This document shows positions 1 through 8,098 of a stretch of DNA of 54,000 nucleotides, one piece after another. The stretch is from a virus, in the IMG/VR virus record IMGVR_UViG_3300047316_000404, positions 1-54,000 of that record; one strand, given 5' to 3'. A program made the position numbers and the translations under genes. The notes beneath the pieces are model-generated. The model was not told where the DNA came from and made no database searches. It saw nothing but the letters and a program-made list of their open reading frames with translations. Positions within the stretch are counted from its first letter, which is position 1; the number at the start of each line of letters is the position of its first letter.

Positions 1-320
1 AGATTTCCTTCTCCGCAGTTGTAGCAGAAGGAGACGAGGGCGTCGAACTGCCATGGCTCGAGAGGCACTTTGACAAGTTTACGTACAGCTCGCTCAAACG
101 TCCCCATGTCTTCCAGAAACGCTTGATCGCACTCTTCCATCGTCCATCGAGAGTCGGCATTGAACTCTCTCCCGTGATGATGAGTATGGCCCCAACAAAT
201 CGTGAGAACTCCAGCAGGGCAATGGTACGGTTGATAATAATCGCCAACTTTCTTCAAACAGCCTTCGTAGTGCTTGATTAAATTAGCACCCGCAGAACTC
301 AGGCTGCGATCCTCGTTCAT
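1..320 (-). CDS. Endolysin, GH24 lysozyme family (C-terminus outside window)
   Basis: Muramidase that cuts the peptidoglycan glycan strand at lysis. The visible 106 residues show the GH24 signature: Glu19 in the N-terminal motif KHYEG, then Cys34 and Thr40, which fit the E...(D/C)-5aa-T catalytic pattern, with ICWGHT where family members have a GYGHT-type motif. The frame runs off the left edge just after a conserved YNCGEG stretch, so roughly the C-terminal third is missing. The start ATG at 320 overlaps the stop of the holin-like gene as ATGA, so the two are probably translationally coupled. No signal peptide or SAR segment is seen, so export would depend on a holin. Confidence 0.9.
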   Translation of the reverse strand, partial: MNEDRSLSSAGANLIKHYEGCLKKVGDYYQPYHCPAGVLTICWGHTHHHGREFNADSRWTMEECDQAFLEDMGTFERAVRKLVKVPLEPWQFDALVSFCYNCGEGN

Positions 321-592
321 GGATTGATATTCAGCCTCTTGGTCATCACGTCAACGATCCTGTCGATGCTTCCCTTGTTAGCCTTGGTCTGACTCTCCAA
401 TACCGTCAACCGGCTATCGACCGTCACCAAGTGCGGCGAACCGCGAATCTCCAGCGTGCTCACCCGCGCCTCGAGCTCGACCATGTAGGCAGTCATCGAC
501 AATACCGCCGCACCGATCGCCACGCCCTGCGCCACCAGGAAGTAGACCAGCGCCTGGTTATCCGCGAACCATGAGCGGACGCTCGTCATCAT
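317..592 (-). CDS. Small membrane protein, holin-like
   Basis: A 91-residue protein with one hydrophobic segment (about residues 15-37, YFLVAQGVAIGAAVLSM) followed by a charged, coiled-coil-like tail with heptad leucines and valines. Single-span proteins of this size directly upstream of a GH24 endolysin usually serve lysis as holin or pinholin. The stop overlaps the endolysin start (ATGA). The function is inferred from position and topology; a spanin-like or membrane-anchor role is possible. Confidence 0.65.
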   Translation of the reverse strand: MMTSVRSWFADNQALVYFLVAQGVAIGAAVLSMTAYMVELEARVSTLEIRGSPHLVTVDSRLTVLESQTKANKGSIDRIVDVMTKRLNINP

Positions 593-595
593 GGC

Positions 596-757
596 TCACT
601 TCTTGCGCCCCATCTTGGCCTGGCCGCGCTTGTCCTCGGCCTTGTCCTGTGCGGAAGTCTCGTAGTCCTTGAGCGACATGCCCTTGCGCTTGGCGCCGCG
701 CTTGTCCTCGGCCAGGTCTTCCTTACTACCTTCATACGACTTGCGTTTTCCGGCCAT
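596..757 (-). CDS. Small basic hypothetical phage protein
   Basis: 53 residues, very rich in Lys, Arg, Glu and Asp, with two internal repeats of the type AEDKRG (AEDKRGAKRKG and AEDKRGQAKMG). The start at 757 is chosen because GGAG lies seven bases upstream; longer in-frame starts would place the ribosome-binding site badly. It overlaps the end of the upstream glycosyltransferase-like gene by 26 bases. It resembles short phage proteins of unknown role, perhaps nucleic-acid or virion associated. Function unknown. Confidence 0.6.
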   Translation of the reverse strand: MAGKRKSYEGSKEDLAEDKRGAKRKGMSLKDYETSAQDKAEDKRGQAKMGRKK

Positions 758-1427
758 CGGCATGCTCCGTTGCCCGATAGTTAAAAAACATGGACGCATC
801 ATGATTGCAGGGACCATACCACTGAATTGGTAGTTCCGGATAGCGCGCTTCGACCCGCGCCAGGGTATTAATTTCCCAACTCAGGTTACCTGTCTCCCGC
901 AGATGGCGCTTGCACTCGTCCCTCATCACAGCGGCGAGCGCGGCGGCGTGCTCGTGCGGCACGACCAGGAGGCCCCCGCAGAACCGCCAGCACGGGTAGC
1001 GATCGTCGTATTGGTAGTTCCTCTCCCAGCAGCCCGGGATGGCGATGGCTTCTTCGGCCTCGGCGCGGGCCATGAAATCTTCGATCACGCCGGCGGTCAT
1101 TCCCGGCAGGTGGAAGATGGCGAGATCGATCCAGACGATGACGTCGGCGCCGGGAACCAGATCGGCGGCGTCCGCGATGAGCTCGGACTTCTCCGCCTGT
1201 ACGATGTGGTAGGCGAGCGAGTTCTTGGCCGGGTTGTCGGCGGTCGAGTGGGTCACCGGCCCGTGCCGTTGCAGATGCCGGTAGAGCCAGCACGCCTCGA
1301 GCGCGGTGTCGAGGCGCAGCAACTTGATGTCGGCTGCGGCTAGTTGCGCGCCGAACCTTTCGTAGTCCCGCGCCGGGCGGGGATGGCCGGGGATTGGGAT
1401 AAAGCCGGTGACGGCCAGCACGCTCAT
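732..1427 (-). CDS. Glycosyltransferase-like protein (WlaTC/HtrL-type guess)
   Basis: 231 residues starting MSVLAVTGF. The start overlaps the stop of the upstream GT2 gene (ATGA at 1424-1427), so the two are probably co-translated. A hydrophobic strand leads into VIVWIDLAIF, resembling the metal/sugar-nucleotide motif region of GT-A-type proteins. The spacing and the NPAKNSLAYHIVQAEK stretch recall the WlaTC/HtrL (YibB) family of probable sugar transferases. Family assignment is by eye. With the GT2 gene it forms a two-gene sugar-transfer cassette next to the lysis genes. A longer reading frame extends upstream, but its extra N-terminus only shadows the previous gene. Confidence 0.55.
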   Translation of the reverse strand: MSVLAVTGFIPIPGHPRPARDYERFGAQLAAADIKLLRLDTALEACWLYRHLQRHGPVTHSTADNPAKNSLAYHIVQAEKSELIADAADLVPGADVIVWIDLAIFHLPGMTAGVIEDFMARAEAEEAIAIPGCWERNYQYDDRYPCWRFCGGLLVVPHEHAAALAAVMRDECKRHLRETGNLSWEINTLARVEARYPELPIQWYGPCNHDASMFFNYRATEHADGRKTQVV

Positions 1428-3388
1428 CGCGGCTTCTCGATGAACGCCAGCACGTCGTCGAGACCCATCCTCGCCACCCACGCCTCGCAATCCCGCACGC
1501 CGTAGCTTGCCATCAACTGCCTCCGCTCGGGAAAATACGCCAGGCCGGCCGCGAATTCGATCTGCTTGTCATGGAAATAGAACGGCATGGACATGCCGGT
1601 AACGGCGCCATCAGGCGCATAGCGCACGAACCTGTGGGCATAATAGCGGTTCGGCCGCCCTGGGATCGTGCGCGCCTCGTGTACCAGCGATAAGTACACA
1701 CCGTTAGCTTCTATAACCTGCGAGCCGCCGCTGATCGCCCTGGCGTCAAAACCGGAATCACTTTCGAAAACCACATTACCGTCGTCGTCGACCAAGGTCC
1801 CCTGCCGGTAGACGAACCGCAACTCGTCATTCTTCACCCATGGCTGCCAGTTTTTCTCGTGGTAGCGCTTCTTGGGCAAAATCCGCATCCAAGGCAGGCC
1901 GCGCGCATTGAGCGGGACCAGGATTTGCTCGCACCAGCCTTCCGCGTTGAGCTCGCGCACGTTCGAGATCGTCCACAGGGCGCCCTGCCATTCGAACAAC
2001 CGGCTATCTTCCAGACCGCGTACCGGATGAAACTTCGGTTCCGGCCAATTCTCCGGCAATGGCAGTTCGTCTACCTCGAGGATGTCCAAAGCATCGGATA
2101 AATGCACCAGATAATTGCGGGTATTGATAGGATTGACAAACCAATCAGGACTGCAAGTACCATCCTTACCCCGGATCGCATACACCCCCTCCGGCGTGAT
2201 CGTGTAATTGACAGTACGTAAAACAAGGACAGGCCTTCCTTGATAGTTGATGACCGACGGGTTGGTGGCGGCCCAGCCGTCGTCTAGATCAAATTTCAAC
2301 CATGTAGGCTTGAATGAAGGGACGTGCTCCGGCAGCGGGCGCAGATACCAGAACAGGTTGTTGCGCGCCTGCTCGCTGCCCTCGAGTGCCAGATCGTTGC
2401 AGACCTGCGCGCCGCGGTCGCGGGTTTTACCGCCTGCGTAATACGCACAGATGGAGAACTCCTCGCGCAGACCAGATTTGTAGACGAAGTCGTTGACGAA
2501 GAGCATGTCGTCGGGCTTCTTTATCTGCATGCCCGCTTGTGAGAACAAAAGACTTGCGTGATTGTCACTGCGTTCCCTAAAAAATCTAGCTGCGTCATAC
2601 AGCACTTCAGCCCGCGTTGGGCGCATCTTGTAGGCCTGCAAAATCTCCCAGACAAACTCCGCATCACGGCCCAAGTTGCCGATTGCGTGAGCGTAATGAA
2701 GTTGCGCATTCCACTGCTCTTCATCAAACCCACCAAGCCCGACCCTTATCTTGTAGTGCTCAGCAGCTATTTCCCAATTCTTAGAGTCAAAGTATGATTG
2801 CGCCAAGTAGAAGTGGTATCTTTCCACAAGACCAGGACGCATCTCGGTTTTAAGTGCCTCTTCAAGCAACGCTATATCACGCTGAAACTTTTCCGGCCTG
2901 TTGGCACCATCGGCGTGGTCAATGAAAAACACAGTATCTATCCTGCCAGACGACGCAACATCGAGATATTCGTGCGTGACTCCGCAAAATTCACCTGTCG
3001 CTTCGCAGCTGACAAAACGACGGTTATAATAATCTAGGCTTCCAGCCCGCTGCCGCACATCGTAAGACAGACCACCATTCAACCGTAGCGGCTCTTGAAC
3101 CACCAATTCCATGTCCGCGTCGGCCAATAGCAACCACTCCCATGGCAGTTGACTACGTCGCGCCAACTGTAGCGCAGCATTCCTAGCCTGGGAAAAGTTC
3201 TCGAACGATACACGCTGCAGTTCAAGCGGCTTACCTGCATCTGCGAACAACTTTTCAAGTATCTCGACCGTGTTATCCTTGGACCCGGTATCTACAATAA
3301 TAGCCCCATCTATGTGCGGCATGAGACTGCGCACACATCTTTCGATGATCCGACTTTCGTCCTTAACGATTGCGTTCCACATCAACAT
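1424..3388 (-). CDS. Multidomain glycosyltransferase: GT2, repeat linker, GH130/GH43-like propeller
   Basis: About 654 residues. The N-terminus is a GT2 domain: WNAIVKDE, then IIVDTGSKDNT (nucleotide-sugar site) and LLLADADMEL with a DAD motif for metal binding. The middle is helical and TPR-like (HFYLAQSYFDSKNWEIAAEHY). The C-terminal 330 residues resemble a five-bladed propeller of the GH130/GH43 kind, with GLEDSRLF, KNWQPW and IEFAAGLAYFP. The likely role is sugar transfer, with the propeller for recognition or phosphorolysis. Start 3388 (MLMWNAIV) is preferred: an upstream ATG at 3430 would put an intergenic hairpin inside the coding sequence. Its 3' end is coupled to the next transferase-like gene. 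Substrate unknown; the collagen-like fibres are candidates. Confidence 0.8.
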   Translation of the reverse strand: MLMWNAIVKDESRIIERCVRSLMPHIDGAIIVDTGSKDNTVEILEKLFADAGKPLELQRVSFENFSQARNAALQLARRSQLPWEWLLLADADMELVVQEPLRLNGGLSYDVRQRAGSLDYYNRRFVSCEATGEFCGVTHEYLDVASSGRIDTVFFIDHADGANRPEKFQRDIALLEEALKTEMRPGLVERYHFYLAQSYFDSKNWEIAAEHYKIRVGLGGFDEEQWNAQLHYAHAIGNLGRDAEFVWEILQAYKMRPTRAEVLYDAARFFRERSDNHASLLFSQAGMQIKKPDDMLFVNDFVYKSGLREEFSICAYYAGGKTRDRGAQVCNDLALEGSEQARNNLFWYLRPLPEHVPSFKPTWLKFDLDDGWAATNPSVINYQGRPVLVLRTVNYTITPEGVYAIRGKDGTCSPDWFVNPINTRNYLVHLSDALDILEVDELPLPENWPEPKFHPVRGLEDSRLFEWQGALWTISNVRELNAEGWCEQILVPLNARGLPWMRILPKKRYHEKNWQPWVKNDELRFVYRQGTLVDDDGNVVFESDSGFDARAISGGSQVIEANGVYLSLVHEARTIPGRPNRYYAHRFVRYAPDGAVTGMSMPFYFHDKQIEFAAGLAYFPERRQLMASYGVRDCEAWVARMGLDDVLAFIEKPR

Positions 3389-3407
3389 CGCATAACCTAT
3401 ATTAGAC

Positions 3408-3440
3408 GGGCTGAACGGTGCTTGTAACACCGCCCAGCCC
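3408..3440. promoter_or_regulatory. Strong hairpin ahead of the endonuclease VII-like gene
   Basis: Inverted repeat: GGGCTG, two unpaired bases, CGGTG, loop CTTGTAA, then CACCG and CCCAGCCC. It lies about 30 bases upstream of the plus-strand nuclease start and just upstream of the minus-strand transferase start. There is no U-tract on either strand, so it is not a textbook terminator. A similar 7-base-loop hairpin precedes the second homing-type gene at 44693-44721. Confidence 0.7.
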
Positions 3441-3469
3441 TAACCACCAGCCGAGAAGGGACCTCGACC

Positions 3470-4171
3470 ATGGCTAAACTAAAGTACGCTGACTGGCCTG
3501 AAGAACGCAAGGCGCGCCAACGCGAAGCAATCAAGCAATGGAAAATAAAAAATGTAGAACTCGTAAACGAAACCGCTAGAAAAGCCTATGCTAAATGGCG
3601 AGAAACCAACCCTGCGCGCATAAAATTTACGGACGAAGAACTTAAAGCGCGCAAGCGCGAGCAAAATAAAAAATACAAAGAAGCTAACAAAGCGCGCAAC
3701 AAAAAATGGTATTACGCCAATCGCGAACGTGAAAGAGCGCGTAAAAAAGCCTGGCGACTTGCAAATCCTGAAACTTATAAGAAACGCGCTAAAGAAAGGT
3801 CTGCTGAATACAGACTTAGACATCCAGGGCGAGCTAAAGAAGCAACCGCGAAGTACCGCGCGAAACATGCTGAACACGTAAAAAAGTTGATGCATACGCA
3901 CCACATCCAACGTATGTACAAACTAAATGCCACTGACTACGCTGCCATGGTAACAGCGCAAAACAATCGCTGCGCCATATGCAACACAGACAAACCCGGA
4001 AGAAAAAACGGGCATCACTGGTACATAGACCACTGCCACAAGACCAACGCCGTACGGCAGCTTCTGTGCCACCATTGCAACCTTGGTCTTGGGTACTTCA
4101 GAGACAATCCAGCATTTCTACAGCAGGCTGCGGACTATCTGAAGCGTTTCACGCGTGCTTGCGATGCTTGA
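3470..4171 (+). CDS. Endonuclease VII-family (His-Me finger) homing-type nuclease
   Basis: 233 residues. The C-terminal 80 residues match the recombination endonuclease VII fold: zinc cysteines C168-x-x-C171 and C200-x-x-C203 around the catalytic YIDHCHKT (D187, H188, H190), then the typical LGYFRDNPAFL tail. The first 150 residues are extremely Lys/Arg-rich helix with repeated RARKKAW/YKKRAKE patterns, probably DNA binding. It lies opposite to all neighbours, is visibly more A-rich, and its 3' end overlaps the convergent gene by 23 bases. These are marks of a recently inserted homing-type gene rather than a packaging resolvase. Ribosome-binding site GAAGGGA precedes the ATG. Confidence 0.88.
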   Translation: MAKLKYADWPEERKARQREAIKQWKIKNVELVNETARKAYAKWRETNPARIKFTDEELKARKREQNKKYKEANKARNKKWYYANRERERARKKAWRLANPETYKKRAKERSAEYRLRHPGRAKEATAKYRAKHAEHVKKLMHTHHIQRMYKLNATDYAAMVTAQNNRCAICNTDKPGRKNGHHWYIDHCHKTNAVRQLLCHHCNLGLGYFRDNPAFLQQAADYLKRFTRACDA

Positions 4172-4505
4172 CGATCGCGTCGATGATGTCGCCCTTGTTC
4201 CAATGCTCACTGACTTCGGCACCCTCGCTGGCAGCCACGCTCAGCAGCTCCTCCTTGGTCATGTCGTTGAGCTGCGCCTTGGTCGACCTGGTTTCACCCA
4301 CACCGAATACGCCGCCGGTGGCACCGGTCACGCCCTCGCCGGCGGTGCCGGGCAGCTCGGTGACGGTCAAAACGTCGATCTCGTCGCCCGGAGTAGCGGT
4401 GGCGTTGGCCACGACCTGATGAACGGCATCCTCGCGGTGCAGCGCCTCGATGGTCTCGACGGTGGCGGCGTGGGTAACACGGGATTTGACTTCATAGGAA
4501 GGCAT
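4149..4505 (-). CDS. Small protein with C-terminal HeH/SAP-like fold
   Basis: 118 residues. The N-terminal 50 residues look like a small alpha/beta domain; a Gly/Thr linker follows. The C-terminal 38 residues (MTKEELLSVAASEGAEVS...KGDIIDAIVKH) have the two-helix pattern of HeH/Rho-N/SAP-like modules, often found on phage virion or DNA-associated proteins. It sits directly downstream of the portal gene with ribosome-binding site GGAG. Probably a head or packaging accessory protein; function inferred from position. Confidence 0.6.
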   Translation of the reverse strand: MPSYEVKSRVTHAATVETIEALHREDAVHQVVANATATPGDEIDVLTVTELPGTAGEGVTGATGGVFGVGETRSTKAQLNDMTKEELLSVAASEGAEVSEHWNKGDIIDAIVKHRKHA

Positions 4506-4547
4506 CGGACGTACTCCTCTCTGGTTGAACTTTTACCACGGAATTTG

Positions 4548-6863
4548 CTACCCCGGACCACCACCGATTACAGGAGGTGGCGCAGCTGGATTTATCGGCG
4601 CCCTCTGATTCCCCAGTAAATTAACCGACTGAACGGGGGCATGGCTCAATGGCGAGGGCTGGTTTCCTTGCGCCTGGGCGGCCATCTGGGCCATGGAGGC
4701 GCCCGGAGCGCCAGACCCGGGAGCGCCGAGAGGACCCAAAGGCGCGCCACCGGTCAGAGCTGGAAGGATGCCGCGCTGGCCGGCCGGGACACCGGCTTGG
4801 CTCGCCAGCAGGCCGGCGGTTAAGTCGGAGGCGATTTTCTGGACGCCCATTTGCACGCCTTGCTGCACGCCTTGTTCGACCTTCTGGGCGAGGGCCTGCT
4901 GCTCGCCGCCGCCTTGTTGCGCCTGCTGCTGCTTTTCGAGATCGTCGTCGGACGGTACGATTTCGTCACCATCCAATCCGATCGTCTTTGACACGCTTCT
5001 AAGAACCGCGCCGCGGCCTTTAATTCCGATGATATTTTGATCTATCGGATTCGCCGTGCTCTGGAGGAACTCCAACTGTCGTTGCCGTTGCGTTTCTCGC
5101 TGAATTGCTACACCCACTCCCTGGACAAAAATATTTTCTTCACCGCTCAAAAGCCCGGTTGTATCCGACAACAACACCAGATCAAATAGTTGCTGCAATG
5201 CTCCTTCGAATATCTCGCGGTCTACGTTAGAAGCGACGGTCTGGAGAATCTTTGCCGCGTTGTTCATGAGAAGACTCAATCCGGATGCGGTGCGGCCGGC
5301 GCCGCCGGAGGCCTGGCCGCCGATGTATTTCGGGATGGCGGAGACGTCGTCGGACAGATCGAGGAAGGCCTTGAACACGGTCAGCAGGTCCTGCGCGTTC
5401 GACTGTGGCTGGAAGAATTCCACTGGCGGCTTGGCATTGTTGCCGACCGGGTCGGAGGAGGCGTGCCAGCGTTTCCAGGGGTAGAGATCGTCGGTGTTCT
5501 CCTCGGGCCGCACGCGATCGTCGTTGATGACGACCTGCGGGCCTGAGCTGATCGAGAGATTGTTGACCAGGCTGCGCAGCGTTGCGTTGGCAACGTCTTG
5601 TAGATCGGCGATCATGTCGACGAGGCCGTTGCCGACGGGGGTGCCGGGGACTTTCTCGAAGCTGGTCATGTAATAGGAATGTCTTGCTCGCGGCGAGGGG
5701 GAGAGGTTGGCCTTGATGATGTGGCTGCCGATGACGTAGGCGTCGATGTGGTAGTCGCGCAGTTCGTCGGCGACGCCCGGCATGCCGTAGTCTTGCAGGA
5801 GGCGGCCCTGGACGTTGCCGTGGAACTCCATTTGGTTGATGAGGCCGGAGCGGTTCCATGCCGGGTTCTCGCGGCTTTCGAGGACCGAGCGTTCGGCGTC
5901 GGTGGTGTCCCAGTTGTCGTAGAGGCCGCCGCGGCCGTATTCGTCGAGGACGGCACGGACCTCGGCCTGGTCGAAGCCGGGCAGGTCGAGGAGGTCGTTG
6001 AGCTCGGCGCGTGTCAGGCGGGATTTTTCGATGACGTTGGCGTTGGCGATGTCCGCCACGCCCGGCGTAAACCAGATATCGAAGGGGGATATCCGGCTCC
6101 ACACCATCTTCGGGATCTGGCGCACCAGCGGCTGGCCGTTGTTCCACTTGACCTCGGGCATGATCTTGACGGTGGGGCCCTTGATGCAGGCGAACGGGAA
6201 GATGGGGAGATCGACCAGGAATTCCGCCAGGGCCGTATAAAAATGGCCTTCCCTCAAGATCTCATCGATCCTGTCCTCGGCGACCTGGGCCTGGTCGGCG
6301 GCTTTCTTCTTGGCGGCGTCGGAGGCCGACGCCATGAGGGCGGCGCGGCGCATCTGGACGTCCTGCGGGGAAGGGGCCTGACCCATCGTCTGCATGATCA
6401 TCTGCTGCTCGTGGGCCATGAGCGCATCGATCTTCTGGACGATATCGGGCGGGACGTCGGGATCGGCGGGCGGGCGGATCGACCAGGGCCGGTCGGAGCC
6501 GAGATAAATATCGCGCAGGAGGGAGGAGGCGGCGCGGCACTTCTGGGCGGACAGGCGGGCGTAGACTTCCGAGCCGCCAAACTTCTTGACCTCCTGGAAT
6601 TTGGTTGGGGAATACTGGCCGTTGAAGGTGCGCAGAGCCTCGAGCAGGCGATTGGACCAGCCGGCGGCGGTATTGCGGTGATTGCGGAAGATTTCGAACT
6701 GGCCGCGGATGAATCCGGCGAGCTGCGGCGGCGCTGGTTCTGGCGGGGCATTAGCCTGGGCTTTGGCCAATTGTTGCTGCTGGAGATGCGCCTCCAGCGC
6801 GGCCGGAGGAACGACCTGCAGGACGCCTTGCTGGCCGAGTGGGTTGGTTGCCATGCGGGCCAT
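4548..6863 (-). CDS. Portal protein (head-tail connector), P22-like class
   Basis: 771 residues, the usual size for podoviral portals. It forms the dodecameric ring at the capsid vertex through which DNA is packaged and released. Diagnostic stretches are VWSRISPFDIWFTPGV, the central MTSFEKVPGTPVGNGLVDM region and GGAGRTASGLSLLMNNAAK, characteristic of this portal family. Residues 1-45 are Gln/Ala/Pro-rich, and the last 100 residues are a low-complexity Gln/Gly/Ala/Pro tail, possibly an extended barrel. The gene is divergent from the terminase cluster with only 37 bases between starts. An alternative start lies three codons in (MATNPLG). Confidence 0.88.
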   Translation of the reverse strand: MARMATNPLGQQGVLQVVPPAALEAHLQQQQLAKAQANAPPEPAPPQLAGFIRGQFEIFRNHRNTAAGWSNRLLEALRTFNGQYSPTKFQEVKKFGGSEVYARLSAQKCRAASSLLRDIYLGSDRPWSIRPPADPDVPPDIVQKIDALMAHEQQMIMQTMGQAPSPQDVQMRRAALMASASDAAKKKAADQAQVAEDRIDEILREGHFYTALAEFLVDLPIFPFACIKGPTVKIMPEVKWNNGQPLVRQIPKMVWSRISPFDIWFTPGVADIANANVIEKSRLTRAELNDLLDLPGFDQAEVRAVLDEYGRGGLYDNWDTTDAERSVLESRENPAWNRSGLINQMEFHGNVQGRLLQDYGMPGVADELRDYHIDAYVIGSHIIKANLSPSPRARHSYYMTSFEKVPGTPVGNGLVDMIADLQDVANATLRSLVNNLSISSGPQVVINDDRVRPEENTDDLYPWKRWHASSDPVGNNAKPPVEFFQPQSNAQDLLTVFKAFLDLSDDVSAIPKYIGGQASGGAGRTASGLSLLMNNAAKILQTVASNVDREIFEGALQQLFDLVLLSDTTGLLSGEENIFVQGVGVAIQRETQRQRQLEFLQSTANPIDQNIIGIKGRGAVLRSVSKTIGLDGDEIVPSDDDLEKQQQAQQGGGEQQALAQKVEQGVQQGVQMGVQKIASDLTAGLLASQAGVPAGQRGILPALTGGAPLGPLGAPGSGAPGASMAQMAAQAQGNQPSPLSHAPVQSVNLLGNQRAPINPAAPPPVIGGGPG

Positions 6864-6900
6864 GCTACCCTACTGGCGGGAAATGTTATAGGGTGCGCGG

Positions 6901-7470
6901 ATGTCCGAGCCCACTGAGCCGCCCGATCAAAATTTAGATGAAGTTGCCATAGCGAAGCTCGCCCGCGAGATGGCGATGGCGATCCGCAGTTATACGGTTA
7001 TTTTCGCGGATTTCGGCATCAGCGAGCCGGACTTCTACGAGATATCCAAGCTGCCGTTCTACAAGCGCGCGTTCGAGCAGTTCACGCTGGAATGGAATTC
7101 GGCGCTGTCGACCAACGAGCGGGTCAAGCTGATCAGCGCGGCCTATCTGGAGCAGGCGCTGCCGCGGCTGGGCGGACGGATGATGAGCGACGAGTCGCTG
7201 TCGGCGGCGACCGAGGTGGCCAAACTGTTCTCGCGCAACGCGGGGCTGGGGGGCGATCCCAAGGAGGCCAAGAGCAACGAAAGATTTGTCATTACGATAA
7301 ACCTGGGCGAGGACGGCGAGGGCAAGCCGGTGGTCGAGAAGTACGACAAGCCGATCGAGAGGATGGGCCCCAAGGACATCGACCTGATTGCCGCCGAGCC
7401 TGCCGCCGAGGTGGTCGTGAAGCGCGGGCCCGGGCGACCGCGGAAAACACCGAGGCAGGAGGAGGACTAG
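6901..7470 (+). CDS. Putative terminase small subunit / DNA-binding packaging protein
   Basis: 189 residues, mostly helical (about 20-120), with a C-terminal AT-hook-like tail (KRGPGRPRKTP) that should bind DNA minor groove. The pattern DFGISEPDFYEISKLPFYKRAFEQF resembles the helix-turn-helix and central helices of some phage terminase small subunits. It opens the plus-strand cluster that holds the large terminase and ends directly against the next gene (TAGATG). The identification rests on context and the helical pattern, so it is moderate. Ribosome-binding site AGGGTG is upstream. Confidence 0.6.
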   Translation: MSEPTEPPDQNLDEVAIAKLAREMAMAIRSYTVIFADFGISEPDFYEISKLPFYKRAFEQFTLEWNSALSTNERVKLISAAYLEQALPRLGGRMMSDESLSAATEVAKLFSRNAGLGGDPKEAKSNERFVITINLGEDGEGKPVVEKYDKPIERMGPKDIDLIAAEPAAEVVVKRGPGRPRKTPRQEED

Positions 7471-7698
7471 ATGGCCAAGCTATCGAGCGGGCAGCGCAAG
7501 CGGCTGCCGTCGTCGGCGTTTGCATTGCCTGGCAAAGGGGAGGGCCCGCAGGGTAAGGGCAGCGGCAGCTACCCGGTGCCCGACAAAAATCACGCCAGAC
7601 TAGCCTTGGCGATGGTCAGCAAGCACGGCTCGAGCGCGGAGAAGGCCAAGGTGCGGGCCAAGGTGAAGGCCAAGTTTCCCGGCATCGGCAAGGACTAG
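7471..7698 (+). CDS. Small DUF6582-like phage protein
   Basis: 75 residues. The core RLPSSAFALP...YPVPDKNHARLALAMV...EKAKVRAKVKAKFPG follows the DUF6582-type pattern (SxFALP, YPIPDxxHARxAL), found on phage proteins of unknown function. It starts on the base after the preceding stop codon, so the two are coupled. Basic and probably nucleic-acid associated; role unknown. Confidence 0.65.
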   Translation: MAKLSSGQRKRLPSSAFALPGKGEGPQGKGSGSYPVPDKNHARLALAMVSKHGSSAEKAKVRAKVKAKFPGIGKD

Positions 7699-7700
7699 CT

Positions 7701-8045
7701 GTGGCGAAGGCAGAAAGCTTACACGCCCGGTTGGCCCGCGCGCTTGCCCGGCTTGCGGGTTTGTCCTTGCCGGAGGCCGACGCGTTGGCGGCGTTGGAGC
7801 GGGAGGCTGGCAAAATTCAGCATATGGACTGCAAGCCGCTGGTTGAGCCGCCACGTGGGTGGGTTGTCGAGAGCAGCGAGGTTTTGACGCTTGGGTACCT
7901 GAAGCCCCCCATGCACTTGTTCCGGGCTACGGTGCGCAAACCTGACGGGAGCCAGCTTTGCCAGCAGGAGATCGTTGAGCCGGCGGATGTAGAAACAAAG
8001 CAGTACTGGAGGCGCCTCTGGCGGGATTTTGATTCATGTCCCTGA
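7701..8045 (+). CDS. Hypothetical protein upstream of terminase
   Basis: 114 residues from a GTG start (AAGGA six bases upstream). A helical N-terminus (ARLARALARLAGLSLPEADALAALE) is followed by a strand-rich second half. No family recognised. Its stop overlaps the vestigial terminase start at 8036, which suggests that it was coupled to the ancestral large terminase gene. Confidence 0.6.
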   Translation: MAKAESLHARLARALARLAGLSLPEADALAALEREAGKIQHMDCKPLVEPPRGWVVESSEVLTLGYLKPPMHLFRATVRKPDGSQLCQQEIVEPADVETKQYWRRLWRDFDSCP

Positions 8046-8098
8046 CCTACACGGCGCCGCCGACGCTGGCGCGGTTATGCAGCATAGCATGTCAATAG
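8036..8098 (+). CDS. Vestigial terminase start / leader peptide (20 codons)
   Basis: Reads MSLTYTAPPTLARL, then leaves the homology and stops at TAG 8096-8098. The next start, at 8089, reads MSIEYTAPPTLSKF, nearly the same N-terminus in another frame. This looks like the remaining 5' end of an older large terminase gene, abandoned when a divergent terminase recombined in. It has the better ribosome-binding site (GGCGGGA), and its stop lies seven bases past the functional start, so it may now couple terminase translation to the upstream gene. Confidence 0.65.
   Translation: MSLTYTAPPTLARLCSIACQ

Noticed and set aside
5679-6917. 412-codon plus-strand frame opposite the portal gene.
   Set aside because: Valine/glycine-rich mirror of a high-GC coding strand; the portal reading has clear family motifs.
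8029-8088. TTG-initiated N-terminal extension of the large terminase.
   Set aside because: The extra residues are out-of-frame reading of the vestigial start; the homologous N-terminus begins at 8089.
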